Positions 26,368-36,264 of a stretch of 64,000 nucleotides of DNA are shown here, piece after piece. A program made the position numbers and the translations under genes. The stretch's first letter is position 1, and the number at the start of each line of letters is the position of its first letter. Source of the stretch: Pelagerythrobacter marinus (GTDB lineage Bacteria; Pseudomonadota; Alphaproteobacteria; Sphingomonadales; Sphingomonadaceae); contig NZ_WTYO01000004.1 in the NCBI RefSeq assembly GCF_009827515.1, forward strand, positions 1 through 64,000, in the 5' to 3' direction. Below the pieces are notes generated by a model. It searched no databases, had not been told where the DNA came from, and saw only the letters and a list, made by a program, of their open reading frames with translations.

Positions 26368-27041
26368 AGCTTTCACGCCTCGCCCGTTCGGGCATGGTCG
26401 CGGCCGCCGCCCTGCTGGCGCTGGGCAATGCGGGCAACTGGAACACCCGCGTGGTGGAAGAAGACGGCGCGCACCGGATCGGCAACCCCGATGCCAAGAT
26501 CCACATGATCGCCTTCGTCAGCTATACCTGCCCGGCCTGCGCGCGCTTCGCGACCGAGGGCGATCCCGCGCTCCAGCTCGCCTATGTCGGCCCGGGGCGG
26601 GTCGAGCTCGAAGTCCAGCCGATGATCCGCAATTCGGCCGACCTCGTGGCGACGATGCTGGCCGGGTGCGGAGCCCCGTCGAAATTCATGCGCAACCACA
26701 CGCTGATCATGCACAAGCAGGGCGAATGGCTCGATCGCTACGTCGGCGCGACCGATGCCCAGCGCGCCCGCTGGCAGAGCGGCAGCCAGCCTTCGCGCCG
26801 GCGCGCGATCGCTTCCGACCTGGGCTTCTACAAGCTGATGGAAAGCCGAGGCTATTCGCGGGTCGAGATCGATCGCTGCCTGGCCGACGACGCGGCCGCC
26901 CGGGCGCTGATCGCCAGCAGCCAGGCTGCGGCGCTGAAGCACGACGTGCACGGCACGCCCAGTTTCGTGGTGGACGGGGTGACCCTGGCCGGCACGCACG
27001 ACTGGTCGATGCTGTCCCCCCAGCTCGCGGCCCGTTTCTAG
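26364..27041 (+). CDS. Exported thioredoxin-fold (DsbA-like) protein
   Basis: 225 residues: short signal peptide (hydrophobic 10-25), then a DsbA-type fold with active site CPAC in VSYTCPACARFA and cis-Pro loop HGTPSFVVDGV. Likely a periplasmic thiol oxidase or isomerase. Its start lies in the dciA stop. A similar second gene follows 118 bases on, and the two probably arose by duplication. Confidence 0.88.
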   Translation: MKLSRLARSGMVAAAALLALGNAGNWNTRVVEEDGAHRIGNPDAKIHMIAFVSYTCPACARFATEGDPALQLAYVGPGRVELEVQPMIRNSADLVATMLAGCGAPSKFMRNHTLIMHKQGEWLDRYVGATDAQRARWQSGSQPSRRRAIASDLGFYKLMESRGYSRVEIDRCLADDAAARALIASSQAAALKHDVHGTPSFVVDGVTLAGTHDWSMLSPQLAARF

Positions 27042-27159
27042 CCGCGCGCGCGATGCCGGGAACCTGTGGAAAGGGGCCCGGCCCGCTTCAATCCCGCCCC
27101 CGCTTGGTATAGCTTCGTTCAATTCCGCCCAGGACCAGGCCCAAAGGACCAGGATTGCC

Positions 27160-27909
27160 ATGACCACGCTTCGCCAGATCGCCCTCGCCTCGTTCACCGC
27201 GCCGCTCGCGCTCGGCCTTGCCGCGTGCGGATCGCAGCCGGCCGACGGGGAAGCGCCCGAAGGCGAGCCGGTCGAGAACGTGGCCCCGCCCGAAGGCACC
27301 GAATGGGTCGACACGGTCACCGTGACCGAGGCCGACGGCTACCTGATGGGCAACCCCGACGCGCCGATCAAGCTGATCGAATACGGCTCGCTCACTTGCG
27401 GCGCCTGCGCCAATTTCGCGGCCACCGGGATCGAGCCGCTGAAGGAAGAATACGTCGCCACCGGCCGCGTCAGCTACGAATTGCGCAACCAGATCCACAA
27501 CGCCTTCGACCTCACCCTCGCCCGCCTCGTGCGGTGCGGCGCGCCGGAAAGCTATCACCCGCTGTCCGAACAGGTCTGGCTCAACCTGCCCAGCCTGATG
27601 GAAGGGGCGCAGGCCGATCCGCAGGCGCTCGACGCGGCGATGCAGCAGCCGGAAGACCAGCGCTTCGTGGCGGTCGCCGAAGCCGCCGGGTTCCTCGATT
27701 TCTTCGCCGCCCGCGGGGTCAGCCGCGACCAGGCGCGCCAGTGCCTGTCCGATGCCGATTCGGTGGAGGCGATCGTGACCAATTCCGACACCCAGTCGCA
27801 GGAACTGAACGTGACCGGGACGCCGACCTTCATCATCAACGGCCGCAACGTCGGCACGCAGAGCTGGGCGACGCTGGAACCCATGCTGCAGAACGCCGGC
27901 GCGAGGTAA
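27160..27909 (+). CDS. DsbA-like thioredoxin-fold lipoprotein
   Basis: 249 residues. Lipobox LAAC (C23) predicts a lipid-anchored protein; an acidic Pro/Glu linker (about 27-47) leads to a DsbA-type domain with active site CGAC in GSLTCGACANFA and the TGTPTFIING cis-Pro loop. Domain order and sequence match the preceding gene. Probably keeps envelope proteins in the right disulfide state. Confidence 0.9.
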   Translation: MTTLRQIALASFTAPLALGLAACGSQPADGEAPEGEPVENVAPPEGTEWVDTVTVTEADGYLMGNPDAPIKLIEYGSLTCGACANFAATGIEPLKEEYVATGRVSYELRNQIHNAFDLTLARLVRCGAPESYHPLSEQVWLNLPSLMEGAQADPQALDAAMQQPEDQRFVAVAEAAGFLDFFAARGVSRDQARQCLSDADSVEAIVTNSDTQSQELNVTGTPTFIINGRNVGTQSWATLEPMLQNAGAR

Positions 27910-27943
27910 GCCGCCGCGCGGGAGGGGGAGCAAGGGAACGGCG

Positions 27944-30900
27944 ATGCAGATCAGGCGGCTCCGGCTCAGCGGTTTCAAGAGCTTCGTCGAGCCTGCGACC
28001 CTGACCATCGAGCCCGGCCTGACCGGCGTCGTCGGCCCCAACGGCTGCGGCAAGTCCAACCTGCTCGAGGCGATCCGCTGGGTCATGGGCGAGAACTCGC
28101 CCCGATCGATGCGTTCGGGCGGGATGGAAGACGTGATCTTCGCCGGCACCGCCAGCCGCCCGCCGCGCGACTTCGCCGAAGTCTCTCTCCAGGCAGAAGC
28201 CGACGACGGCAGCGATTTCGAGGTCATGCGCCGGATCGAACGCGGCGCAGGCAGCGCCTATCGCGTCAACGGCAAGGATGTGCGGGCCAAGGATGTCGCG
28301 CTGACTTTCGCCGACGCGGCCACCGGGGCGCACAGCCCGGCGCTGGTCAGCCAGGGCAAGATCGCCCAGGTGATCGCGGCCAAGCCGGCCGAGCGGCGCA
28401 TGATGCTGGAGGAAGCGGCCGGCATTGCCGGGCTCCACGTCCGCCGCCGCGACGCGGAAAGCAAGCTGCGCCAGACCGAGGCAAACCTCGCCCGGCTGGA
28501 AGACCTGATGGCGGGGCTCGATTCGCAGATCGCGTCGCTGCGCCGGCAGGCCCGGCAGGCGGAGCGCTATACCCGCCTTTCGGACGAGATCCGCGTGGCG
28601 GAGGCGCGCCTGCTCTTCGCGCGCTGGCGCGATGCCGCCGCCGCGGCGGAGGCGGCGCGCGGCGAGGCCCGGGCCGCAGAGACGCGCGTGGCCGAGGCCC
28701 AGGCGGCGAGCGATGCGGCGCAGAAGGCGCAACATGCCGCCGCCCGCACGCTGGCCGAGGCGCGCGACGAACTGGCCGACCGGCGCGACGACGCCTCCGC
28801 CCACGGGCACCGCATGGCCGCGCTCGCCAGCCAGCTGGAAGCGGCCGAGCAGCGGCTGGCCGACCTCGACCGGCAGAAGGCGCGGCTGGAGGAAGACCGG
28901 GCCGATGCCGACCGCCTGACGCGCGACGCGGCCGAGGCGCTCGCCCGGCTGGAGAAGGAACTGGCCGCCAACGAGACAGCCCTGGCCGGGGCGGAGGAAG
29001 CGCGCCCCGCGCTCGCCCGCCGGCTGGAGGACAGCGAAAGCGCAGGGCGCGCGGCCGAACTCGCGCTGGCGCGCGCGACCGCCGACCACGCCGGGGTGGA
29101 GGCCGAGTGGCGCGTGGCCGAGGCGGCGATCGAACAGGCGCGCGGACGGCTCGATCGGCTCGACGGGGAGGCCCGGCGGCAGGAGGCGGCGCGCGCCGCG
29201 CTGGCCGAGGCAGGCGATCCGGAAGCCGCAGTGGAAAACGCGCGCGCGGCGGCGGAACGCGCCGGGCAGGAACTGGCCGCCCTCCGCGCGGCGCTCGACG
29301 AGCGGCGTGCGCGGAAAGAGAGCCTTCAGGGCGCGCGCGACGAGGCGGCGAGCGCGCTTGCCTCCGCCCGGGCGGAGCTGGCGGGGACGGAGCGCGAATG
29401 GACCGCGCTCAAGCGCGACCGCGAAGCGCGCGAGCGCCAGACCGCCGGGCGCAAGGGACGGCCGGCCGCGCTCGACAAGGTGCGCGCGGCCCGCGGCTAC
29501 GAACGGGCGCTGGCGGCAGTGCTCGGGCGCGATGCCCGGGCCCCGCTGGGGGAGGCGGAAGGCGACGGCCGCTTCTGGACCGGCGGCGCGCCCCCCGACC
29601 CGGTGGCGGGCACCCTCGCGCGCCACGTTCCCGATTGCCCGCCCGAACTGGCCGCCCGCCTCGCGCTGGTCCATGTCGCCGAGGCCGACGACGGCCGCGC
29701 GCTGGGCCCGGGCGAATGGCTGGTGACCACGGCCGGCCACTTGCGCCGCTGGGACGGGTTCGTCGCGCGCGGCGAAGGGGCCGCCGAAGCCGCCCGGCTG
29801 GAGGCTGAGAACCGCTTCGCCGAGCTGGAAAGCCAGCTCCCCGGCTTGCGCGCCGCGGTCGAAAAGGCCGAAGCCGCGCAAGCCGCGGCGCAGGACGAGC
29901 TGGCCACGCTCCAGCGCGAACTCGTCGCCGCCGAGCGCGAAATCGCCGAGGCGGGCGAGCGCGAGCGGCAGGCCTTGCGCGCACTCGACCAGGCGGAAGG
30001 GGAGCGCGAGCGGCTCGCCGCGCGGCGCGCCGAGCTGGAGGAAGCCGCCGGCGAACTGGCCGAACAGCGCGCCCAGGCAGCCGCCGAGCTGGCCGGCGCA
30101 CAGGAGCGCAAGGACGCCCTGCCCGACCCGGCGACCGGCCGGGCCACGCTGGAGGCGGCCCAGGCGAAGAACGAGGCCGCCCGCTCCGCCCAGCAGGCCG
30201 CCGCGGCCGAACTCGCCGCGCACGACCAGTCCCTGGCGGTCGCACGCGAACGAACCGCCGCCCAGCGCAGCGACATGGCCGGCTGGCAGGCGCGCGCGGG
30301 CGAGGCGGCGCAGCGCCTTTCGGGCATGGAGCAGCGGTTCGAGGAGATCGCCCAGGAACGCGCCGTTACCGCGGCCAGACCCGAAGGGCTTATGCGCGAG
30401 ATCGAACAGGGCGATGTCGTGCGCGAACGGCTGGGGAAGGCGCTGGCGGCGGCGGAATCGGCCGTGGCCACGGCGCAGGAAGCGGCCGAAGCCGCCGACC
30501 GCGCCTTTGCCGAAGCGAACGAGGCGCTCGCCGCCGCGCGCGAGAACCGCGCCGCCCTGGCCGCCCGGGCGGAGAACGAGGAAGCCCGCCGCGGCGAGAT
30601 GGCGCGCCTGTCGGGCGAGCGTTTCCAGTGCCCGCCGCCCCTGCTCGCCGGCCGGTTCGACTTCGACGAGGACGATGTCGGCGATTCGCCGGCCGAGGCC
30701 GAGGCGCTCGAACGCCTGACCGCCAGCCGCGAGCGGATCGGCCCGGTCAACCTCGTCGCGGCCGAGGAACTGGCGAAGATCGAGGAAGAACACGGCAACA
30801 GCGCGGCCGAACAGGCCGAGCTGGCCGAGGCGGTCGCCCGCCTGCGCGGTTCGATCGGCAACCTCAACCGCGAGGGGCGCGAACGGCTGCGCACCGCCTT

Positions 30901-31363
30901 CGAGCAGGTCGATACCCATTTCCGGCGCCTGTTCACCCGCCTGTTCGAAGGGGGGCAGGCGCACCTCGCGCTGGTCGACAGCGACGACCCGCTGGAAGCC
31001 GGGCTGGAAATCTTCGCCCAGCCGCCGGGCAAGCGGCTGCAATCGCTGACCCTGCTTTCGGGCGGCGAACAGGCGCTGACCGCGATCGCGCTGATCTTCG
31101 CCCTGTTCCTGACCAATCCCGCACCGATCTGCGTGCTCGACGAAGTCGATGCCCCGCTCGACGATGCCAATATCGACCGCTTCTGCGACCTGCTCGACGC
31201 CATGGTGCGCGAGACCGACACCCGTTACCTGATCGTCACCCACAACGCCGTGACGATGAGCCGGATGCACCGCCTGTTCGGGGTGACAATGATCGAAAAG
31301 GGCGTCAGCCGCCTCGTCAGCGTGGATCTAGGCGCGGCGGAAGAACTGCTGGCGGCGGAGTGA
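27944..31363 (+). CDS. smc: Chromosome segregation protein SMC
   Basis: 1139 residues. Walker A GPNGCGKSN at 31-39, long Ala/Glu/Arg-rich coiled coil (about 170-510), a hinge (about 515-620, shorter than in Firmicutes, as usual in alphaproteobacteria), return coil (about 620-900), then signature LSGGEQALTAIAL and Walker B CVLDEVDAPLDD. Condenses and separates the chromosome, normally with ScpA/ScpB, which are not in this window. Read in the same direction as dciA and the two DsbA-like genes. Confidence 0.97.
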   Translation: MQIRRLRLSGFKSFVEPATLTIEPGLTGVVGPNGCGKSNLLEAIRWVMGENSPRSMRSGGMEDVIFAGTASRPPRDFAEVSLQAEADDGSDFEVMRRIERGAGSAYRVNGKDVRAKDVALTFADAATGAHSPALVSQGKIAQVIAAKPAERRMMLEEAAGIAGLHVRRRDAESKLRQTEANLARLEDLMAGLDSQIASLRRQARQAERYTRLSDEIRVAEARLLFARWRDAAAAAEAARGEARAAETRVAEAQAASDAAQKAQHAAARTLAEARDELADRRDDASAHGHRMAALASQLEAAEQRLADLDRQKARLEEDRADADRLTRDAAEALARLEKELAANETALAGAEEARPALARRLEDSESAGRAAELALARATADHAGVEAEWRVAEAAIEQARGRLDRLDGEARRQEAARAALAEAGDPEAAVENARAAAERAGQELAALRAALDERRARKESLQGARDEAASALASARAELAGTEREWTALKRDREARERQTAGRKGRPAALDKVRAARGYERALAAVLGRDARAPLGEAEGDGRFWTGGAPPDPVAGTLARHVPDCPPELAARLALVHVAEADDGRALGPGEWLVTTAGHLRRWDGFVARGEGAAEAARLEAENRFAELESQLPGLRAAVEKAEAAQAAAQDELATLQRELVAAEREIAEAGERERQALRALDQAEGERERLAARRAELEEAAGELAEQRAQAAAELAGAQERKDALPDPATGRATLEAAQAKNEAARSAQQAAAAELAAHDQSLAVARERTAAQRSDMAGWQARAGEAAQRLSGMEQRFEEIAQERAVTAARPEGLMREIEQGDVVRERLGKALAAAESAVATAQEAAEAADRAFAEANEALAAARENRAALAARAENEEARRGEMARLSGERFQCPPPLLAGRFDFDEDDVGDSPAEAEALERLTASRERIGPVNLVAAEELAKIEEEHGNSAAEQAELAEAVARLRGSIGNLNREGRERLRTAFEQVDTHFRRLFTRLFEGGQAHLALVDSDDPLEAGLEIFAQPPGKRLQSLTLLSGGEQALTAIALIFALFLTNPAPICVLDEVDAPLDDANIDRFCDLLDAMVRETDTRYLIVTHNAVTMSRMHRLFGVTMIEKGVSRLVSVDLGAAEELLAAE

Positions 31364-31375
31364 GCGCGGGCGCGC

Positions 31376-31978
31376 TCAGGCAAGCTCGCCCGCGATCGCG
31401 GGGGCCAGCGATGCGAGCAGGAACACGGCCATCGCGCGGTTGAACAGCCGCAGCCGCGCGCCGGTCGCCAGCCAGCGGCGCGCCTGGCGGCCGAGGACGG
31501 CCCAGGCCGAAACGCACGGCACGTTGACCGCGCCGAACACCAGCGCGACCAGCGCGACCGCCGCCATCGAGCGGTCGGCGGCGTAGAGCGTCACCGCGGT
31601 CAGCGCCATCATCCACGCCTTGGGATTGACCCACTGGAACAGCGCCGCCTGGAGGAAGGTGATCGGCTGCCCCGCCTGCTCCCCCTCCGCCGGCGGCGCG
31701 GCGGTGGCGATCTTCCACGCCAGCCAGGCGAGGTAGAGCGCGCTCGCCGCCACCAGCGCCTGGCGCACCGCGGGCCAGGCCTCGAACACGCGCGACAGGC
31801 CGAGGCCGACCAGCACCACCATGACCACGAAGCCGACCAGGATCCCGGCGAGGTGGGGCACCGTCCGGCGCAGGCCGAAATTGGCGCCCGACGCCATGAC
31901 CATCAGGTTGTTCGGCCCCGGGGTGATCGAGGCGGCGAAGGCAAAGGCGACGAGGGCGAGGAGAAGATCGCTGGACAT
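31376..31978 (-). CDS. LysE family amino-acid exporter
   Basis: 200 residues with six predicted membrane helices and the family entrance TPGPNNLMVMASG near the N-terminus, plus the NPKAWMMAL block. Exports an amino acid or related metabolite; substrate unknown. It is divergent from an Lrp-type regulator across a 63-base gap, the classic arrangement for a regulator controlling an exporter. It converges on smc with 12 bases between stops. Confidence 0.92.
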   Translation of the reverse strand: MSSDLLLALVAFAFAASITPGPNNLMVMASGANFGLRRTVPHLAGILVGFVVMVVLVGLGLSRVFEAWPAVRQALVAASALYLAWLAWKIATAAPPAEGEQAGQPITFLQAALFQWVNPKAWMMALTAVTLYAADRSMAAVALVALVFGAVNVPCVSAWAVLGRQARRWLATGARLRLFNRAMAVFLLASLAPAIAGELA

Positions 31979-32012
31979 GGTCCAGGAATATTCGATTCCC
32001 CGCCGCACGGGG

Positions 32013-32047
32013 TTGCAAATATCCGCCGCCGGCCCGACGATATGCAA
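32013..32047. promoter_or_regulatory. Candidate Lrp operator between lysE and lrp
   Basis: Imperfect inverted repeat TTGCAAATATC (32013-32023) and GATATGCAA (32039-32047), about 35-70 bases before the lysE start and overlapping the longest possible lrp start. Lrp-type regulators often bind such AT-rich dyads. If it is the operator, the regulator is more likely to start at 32051 or 32060. Confidence 0.45.
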
Positions 32048-32503
32048 CATATGCCGAAGATGGACCGCATCAACGAACGGATATTGCACGAGCTGTCGCA
32101 GGACGGGCGAATCAGCAATATCGAGCTGGCCGCGCGGGTCGGCCTGTCGCCTTCCGCCTGCCTGCGGCGGGTCCAGGAGCTCGAGCAGTCGGGCGTGATC
32201 CGCGGCTATCGCGCGGTGCTCGATCCGCGCAAGCTCGGCATCGGCTTCACCGCGATCGTCGCGGTCGGGCTGAACCGCCATACCAAGGCCGCGCAGGAGG
32301 ATTTCGAGCGCAAGATGGCCGCGGCCCCGGAAGTGAAGGAATGCCACAACGTCGCCGGCGCGGTGGAATATTTCCTCCGCGTCGAGGCGGCCGATCTCGC
32401 GGCCTACAAGCGGTTCCACACCGAGACGCTGGGAACCGTCGAGCAGGTCCAGTCGATCACGTCCTATGTCGTCATGGGTTCGCCCAAGGACTTGCGCGCC
32501 TGA
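32042..32503 (+). CDS. Lrp/AsnC family transcriptional regulator
   Basis: Up to 153 residues: N-terminal helix-turn-helix (MDRINERILHELSQDGRISN through SPSACLRRVQ) and C-terminal RAM ligand domain. In-frame ATGs at 32042, 32051 and 32060 are all possible; MDRINERIL (32060) is where family members usually begin. Divergent from the LysE exporter gene, which it probably controls in response to an amino acid, as LrpC/AzlB-type pairs do. Confidence 0.92.
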   Translation: MQHMPKMDRINERILHELSQDGRISNIELAARVGLSPSACLRRVQELEQSGVIRGYRAVLDPRKLGIGFTAIVAVGLNRHTKAAQEDFERKMAAAPEVKECHNVAGAVEYFLRVEAADLAAYKRFHTETLGTVEQVQSITSYVVMGSPKDLRA

Positions 32504-32530
32504 ACCGGGCGCGCGCGGGGCGGCCGGCGG

Positions 32531-32905
32531 TCAGTCCGACAGGGCCGCGGCCAGGTCGTCGCGCACGGCGCGCAGGCGCGCGGCCAGTTCGGCCGGCGGC
32601 GGCGCGGTTTCGCCCCGGGCGGGCGGGGCCTTGCCAGCCGCCTCGCGATCGCCACCCTTCAGCGCGGCCAGCGCGCCTTTCAGCGTATAGCCTTCGCGGT
32701 TGACCAGCCGGTCGATCCGTTCGACCAGCGCGACGTCTTCCGGCCGGTAATAGCGGCGCCCCCCGCTGCGCTTGAGCGGGCGGAGCATGGGAAACTGCTG
32801 TTCCCAATATCGCAGGACGTGCGGCTTTATGCCCAGCGCCTGGCCGACCTCGCCGATGGTCCTGAGCGCGCCCGCATCCTTGCCATCGTCGAATTCCGCC
32901 GCCAT
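32531..32905 (-). CDS. MerR family transcriptional regulator
   Basis: 124 residues: winged helix with GVGQALGIKPHVLRYWEQQF (region 19-38) and GRRYYRPEDV, then an Ala/Pro-rich tail without the cysteines of metal sensors. It lies four bases downstream of ihfA at the end of the rpmF-plsX-fabH-ihfA group, a placement conserved in alphaproteobacteria. Effector unknown. Confidence 0.9.
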   Translation of the reverse strand: MAAEFDDGKDAGALRTIGEVGQALGIKPHVLRYWEQQFPMLRPLKRSGGRRYYRPEDVALVERIDRLVNREGYTLKGALAALKGGDREAAGKAPPARGETAPPPAELAARLRAVRDDLAAALSD

Positions 32906-32909
32906 CGTT

Positions 32910-33209
32910 TCAGCCTTTCGCGATCCTGTCCTTGAGGAGCTGGCTTGCGCGGAATGTGATCACGCGCCGCGGCGTGATCGGCACTTCCACCCCCGTCTTG
33001 GGGTTGCGCCCGATCCGTTCCTTCTTGTCGCGTAGCACGAAGCTGCCAAAGCCCGAAATCTTCACGTTTTCGCCATCGGCCATCGCCCCGCACATGTGCG
33101 CGAGGATCGATTCGACGAGATCGAGCGACTCTGCGCGCGACAATCCCATCTTGCGATTGATCGTTTCCGCGAGATCGGCGCGTGTCAGCGTGCCCACCGA
33201 ACGCATCAT
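32910..33209 (-). CDS. ihfA: Integration host factor subunit alpha
   Basis: 99-residue DNA-bending protein of the HU/IHF family: [18 protein letters not shown] start, [20 protein letters not shown] (arm region) and [10 protein letters not shown]. Acts as a heterodimer with IhfB (not in this window) in replication, recombination and transcription. Sits between fabH and the MerR gene. Confidence 0.93.
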   Translation of the reverse strand: MMRSVGTLTRADLAETINRKMGLSRAESLDLVESILAHMCGAMADGENVKISGFGSFVLRDKKERIGRNPKTGVEVPITPRRVITFRASQLLKDRIAKG

Positions 33210-33325
33210 GCGGCATTCTCCTCCATCGCGACCCGATTTCGGACTCTGCGCGCCCTAACGATGATATCGCGCCTTCGCAACGTGTTGCAGGCCAAACGAC
33301 GAAATTGGCCGACCGGCGTCGGGCA

Positions 33326-34291
33326 TTACAGCCTGACCAGGCTGGCCCCCCAGGTGAAGCCGCCGCCCATCGCCTCGAACATCACCAGGTCGCCCGGCCT
33401 GATCCGCCCGTCGCGCACCCCGGCGTCGAACGCCAGCGGGACCGAGGCGGCCGAGGTGTTCGCGTGGCGATCGACCGTCACGATCACCTTTTCCGACGGC
33501 AGGCCCAGCTTGCGCGCCGTCGCGTCGAGAATGCGGGCATTGGCCTGGTGCGGCACGACCCAGTCGATATCGGCGGGGACGAAACCGGTCGCGGCCAGCG
33601 TTTCCTCCAGCACCGCGGCGAGGTTGACGACCGCGTGGCGGAACACCTCGCGCCCGCGCATCCGCAAGTGGCCCACGGTCTGCGTGGTCGAGGGGCCGCC
33701 ATCGACGTAGAGCAGCTGGTTGTGCTCCCCATCGGCGTGGAGCTTGCAGGCGAGGACGCCGGGACCGTCTTCGGCCACGTCCTGCGCCTCCAGCACGATC
33801 GCGCCGGCCCCGTCGCCGAACAGGACGCACGTCGCGCGGTCTTCCCAGTCGAGGATGCGGCTGAACGTTTCGGACCCGATCACCAGCGCGCGCTTCGCCA
33901 TGCCGCTGCGCAGCATCGAATCGGCGGTCGCCAGCGCGTAGAGGAAGCCGGAGCAGACCGCCCCGACATCGAACGCGATCCCGCCGTTGCAGCCCAGCGC
34001 GTGCTGGACGATCGTGGCCGTGGCGGGGAAAGTCTGGTCGGGCGTGGCGGTGGCCAGCACGATCAGGTCGATATCCTTCGCCTCGATCCCCGCCGCCTCG
34101 AGCGCCTTGCGCGAAGCCTCGATCGCGAGGGACGACGTCGTCTCGTCGTCTTCGGCGATGTAGCGCTGGCGAATGCCCGTCCGCTCGACGATCCATTCGT
34201 CGCTGGTATCGACGCGCTCGGCCAGTTCGGCGTTGGTCACTGCCGTGCGCGGAAGCGCCGACCCGCTGCCCCTGATCTGCGAACGGATCAC
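33326..34291 (-). CDS. fabH: 3-oxoacyl-[acyl-carrier-protein] synthase III (FabH)
   Basis: Starts fatty-acid synthesis by condensing acetyl-CoA with malonyl-ACP. 321 residues; catalytic Cys in [13 protein letters not shown], His in [10 protein letters not shown] and Asn in RHANTSAAS. The start is GTG at 34291 overlapping the plsX stop by four bases (GTGA), so it is translationally coupled to plsX. Confidence 0.96.
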   Translation of the reverse strand: MIRSQIRGSGSALPRTAVTNAELAERVDTSDEWIVERTGIRQRYIAEDDETTSSLAIEASRKALEAAGIEAKDIDLIVLATATPDQTFPATATIVQHALGCNGGIAFDVGAVCSGFLYALATADSMLRSGMAKRALVIGSETFSRILDWEDRATCVLFGDGAGAIVLEAQDVAEDGPGVLACKLHADGEHNQLLYVDGGPSTTQTVGHLRMRGREVFRHAVVNLAAVLEETLAATGFVPADIDWVVPHQANARILDATARKLGLPSEKVIVTVDRHANTSAASVPLAFDAGVRDGRIRPGDLVMFEAMGGGFTWGASLVRL

Positions 34292-35346
34292 TTGGCATCC
34301 CCCGGCTGCCCGCCGGTGCGCAGGCGCGCTTCGCCGAGCGCCGCGAGATCGGTGCTGATGCGGTTGGTCAGGTCGTCCTCCAGCAGGCGCGCGGCCACGG
34401 TCACGGCATTGGCCACCCCGGCGGCATTGGCGCTGCCGTGGCTTTTCACGACGACCCCGTTGAGGCCGAGGAAAACCGCGCCGTTGTGATTGTTGGGGTC
34501 GAGATGGTGCTTGAGCAGTTCGGTCGCCGGGCGCGAGACGAGGAAGCCGATCTTCGAGCGCAGCGAGCTGGTGAACGCGCTGCGCAGCAGGTCGGTGACG
34601 AAGCGCGCCGCCCCCTCGATCGCCTTCAGCGCGATATTGCCGGAAAAGCCGTCGGTGACGACCACGTCCACTTCGCCGCGGTTGATCTTGTCGCTTTCCA
34701 CGAAGCCGTCGAACGAGAGGGCGAGGCCGGTCGCGGCCTGGAGCTGCGCCGCGGCGACGCGCAGCGCGTCGGTGCCCTTGGTTTCCTCGGTCCCGATGTT
34801 CAGCAGGCGCACGCGCGGTTCGGCAAGCCCGGTGACGATGCGCGAATAGGCCGCGCCCATGATCGCGAACTGGACCAGGTTGCGGGCATCGGCCTCGGTA
34901 TTGGCGCCGAGATCGAGCATGATCACGTCGTTGTCGCCCAGCGTCGGCATCAGCGCGGCCAGCGCCGGGCGGTCGATCCCGGGCAGGGTGCGCAGGGCCA
35001 GCTTGCTCATCGCCATCAGCGCGCCGGTATTGCCCGCGCTGACCGCGGCCCCGGCATCGCCGGCCTTCACCGCGTTGACCGCGAGGCCCATCGAGGTCGT
35101 GCGGGCACGGCGAAGCGCCTGGGTCGGCTTTTCCTCGCCGCCCACGACATCGTCGCAATGCAGGATCTCGGATGCGTCGCGCATCCCCGGGTGGGTATCG
35201 AGCGCGGCCTTGATCCGCGCCTCGTCCCCCACCAGCAGGAACTTGAACCGGTCATGGCGGCGGCGGGCGAGCGCCGCGCCTTCGACCATGACGCGCACGC
35301 CCTCGTCGCCGCCCATCGCGTCGACGGCGATACGCGGCAGGCTCAT
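34288..35346 (-). CDS. plsX: Phosphate acyltransferase PlsX
   Basis: Makes acyl-phosphate from acyl-ACP, feeding PlsY and phospholipid synthesis. 352 residues with N-terminal [11 protein letters not shown] and the central block [10 protein letters not shown]. Twenty bases downstream of rpmF and overlapping fabH, the standard bacterial order that links ribosome and lipid production. Confidence 0.96.
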   Translation of the reverse strand: MSLPRIAVDAMGGDEGVRVMVEGAALARRRHDRFKFLLVGDEARIKAALDTHPGMRDASEILHCDDVVGGEEKPTQALRRARTTSMGLAVNAVKAGDAGAAVSAGNTGALMAMSKLALRTLPGIDRPALAALMPTLGDNDVIMLDLGANTEADARNLVQFAIMGAAYSRIVTGLAEPRVRLLNIGTEETKGTDALRVAAAQLQAATGLALSFDGFVESDKINRGEVDVVVTDGFSGNIALKAIEGAARFVTDLLRSAFTSSLRSKIGFLVSRPATELLKHHLDPNNHNGAVFLGLNGVVVKSHGSANAAGVANAVTVAARLLEDDLTNRISTDLAALGEARLRTGGQPGDAK

Positions 35347-35365
35347 GACGTTCCCCGGCCGGCCG

Positions 35366-35545
35366 TCAGAGGCCGACGGCGATGACTTCGCGGCCGTTGT
35401 AGTGCCCGCAGTGCGGGCAGAGGTTGTGCGGACGCTTCAGCTCGCCGCAGTTCGAGCATTCGTGGAATGCCTCGACCTTCAGCGAATCGTGCGCGCGACG
35501 GTTGCCGCGGCGATGGGGCGATACTTTTCTCTTCGGGACAGCCAT
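35366..35545 (-). CDS. rpmF: 50S ribosomal protein L32
   Basis: 59 residues, easily missed because of its size. Begins [20 protein letters not shown] and carries two CxxC zinc pairs (C30/C33 and C43/C46). GGAACAGG lies before the ATG at 35545. First gene of the leftward rpmF-plsX-fabH-ihfA-merR group. Confidence 0.95.
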   Translation of the reverse strand: MAVPKRKVSPHRRGNRRAHDSLKVEAFHECSNCGELKRPHNLCPHCGHYNGREVIAVGL

Positions 35546-35656
35546 TGCGGCACCTGTTCCAGTAAAATCCGTGTGTTGCGGGCCGCTCTAGGCCAAGGTC
35601 CGGCAACGCACAAGCGCGCGCGTAATCGTGGACCCGGCCATGGCGGGAAGGCGCGC

Positions 35657-35684
35657 CCTATAGCGCATATTCGCGCGGTTGCAA
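35657..35684 (-). promoter_or_regulatory. Candidate promoter of the rpmF operon
   Basis: On the minus strand TTGCAA (35679-35684) and TATAGG (35657-35662) are separated by 16 bases. This would leave a leader of about 105 bases before rpmF, room for post-transcriptional control. The rest of the 275-base gap holds no gene I can see. Confidence 0.4.
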
Positions 35685-35820
35685 GCGGCGTCGCGGGCCG
35701 CGGCCCGGCGATTGGCCGTTGCCCGCCCCGCGCGGCGTCCGTAACACCGCGGCAAGGCCGGGGCCAGCCCATGCCGCGGGTGCCGGCCGGGCGACAGGAC
35801 ACGAAGGGGGAGACGCCACG

Positions 35821-36213
35821 ATGATACTTCCGGTAACCTTGAGCGCGGTGGCCGCCGCGGTGATCGTCAATATCTGGCTGGGCCTGCGCGTCGCCGCGCT
35901 GCGGCGCGCATTCAAGGTCTCGATCGGCGACGGCGGGAACGAGCCGCTTTCACGCCGGATGCGCGCGCAGCTCAACTTCGCGGAGAACGTGCCGATCACG
36001 CTGCTGCTGATCGCGGTGCTGGAAATCGCGGGGATCGGCGGGGGCTGGCTGGCCTATGTCGCCGGCGCCTTCATCCTCGCGCGGGTCGCCCACGGCTTCG
36101 GGATGGACGGGGGCAAGGCCCAGGCCGGGCGCGTCGTCGGCGTGCTGGTGACGATCGCGGTCCAGCTGCTTCTGGCCGGCGTCGCCGTGGGCGTGATGCT
36201 GCGCCAGTTCTAG
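35821..36213 (+). CDS. MAPEG family membrane protein
   Basis: 130 residues with four predicted membrane helices and the family stretch RAQLNFAENVPITLLL (residues about 48-63) plus the ARVAHGFGM block. Bacterial MAPEG proteins are glutathione-linked membrane enzymes of mostly unknown substrate. GGGGGAGACGCCACG precedes the ATG at 35821. Confidence 0.88.
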   Translation: MILPVTLSAVAAAVIVNIWLGLRVAALRRAFKVSIGDGGNEPLSRRMRAQLNFAENVPITLLLIAVLEIAGIGGGWLAYVAGAFILARVAHGFGMDGGKAQAGRVVGVLVTIAVQLLLAGVAVGVMLRQF

Positions 36214-36264
36214 CCGGGCGGCGGGGCGCCCAGGCCCGGCCGGGCGCCTGCCGCCTGGTGCGGC

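Noticed and set aside
27836-31270. A 1144-codon open frame antisense to smc
   Set aside because: Mirror of smc codon use; no recognisable domain.
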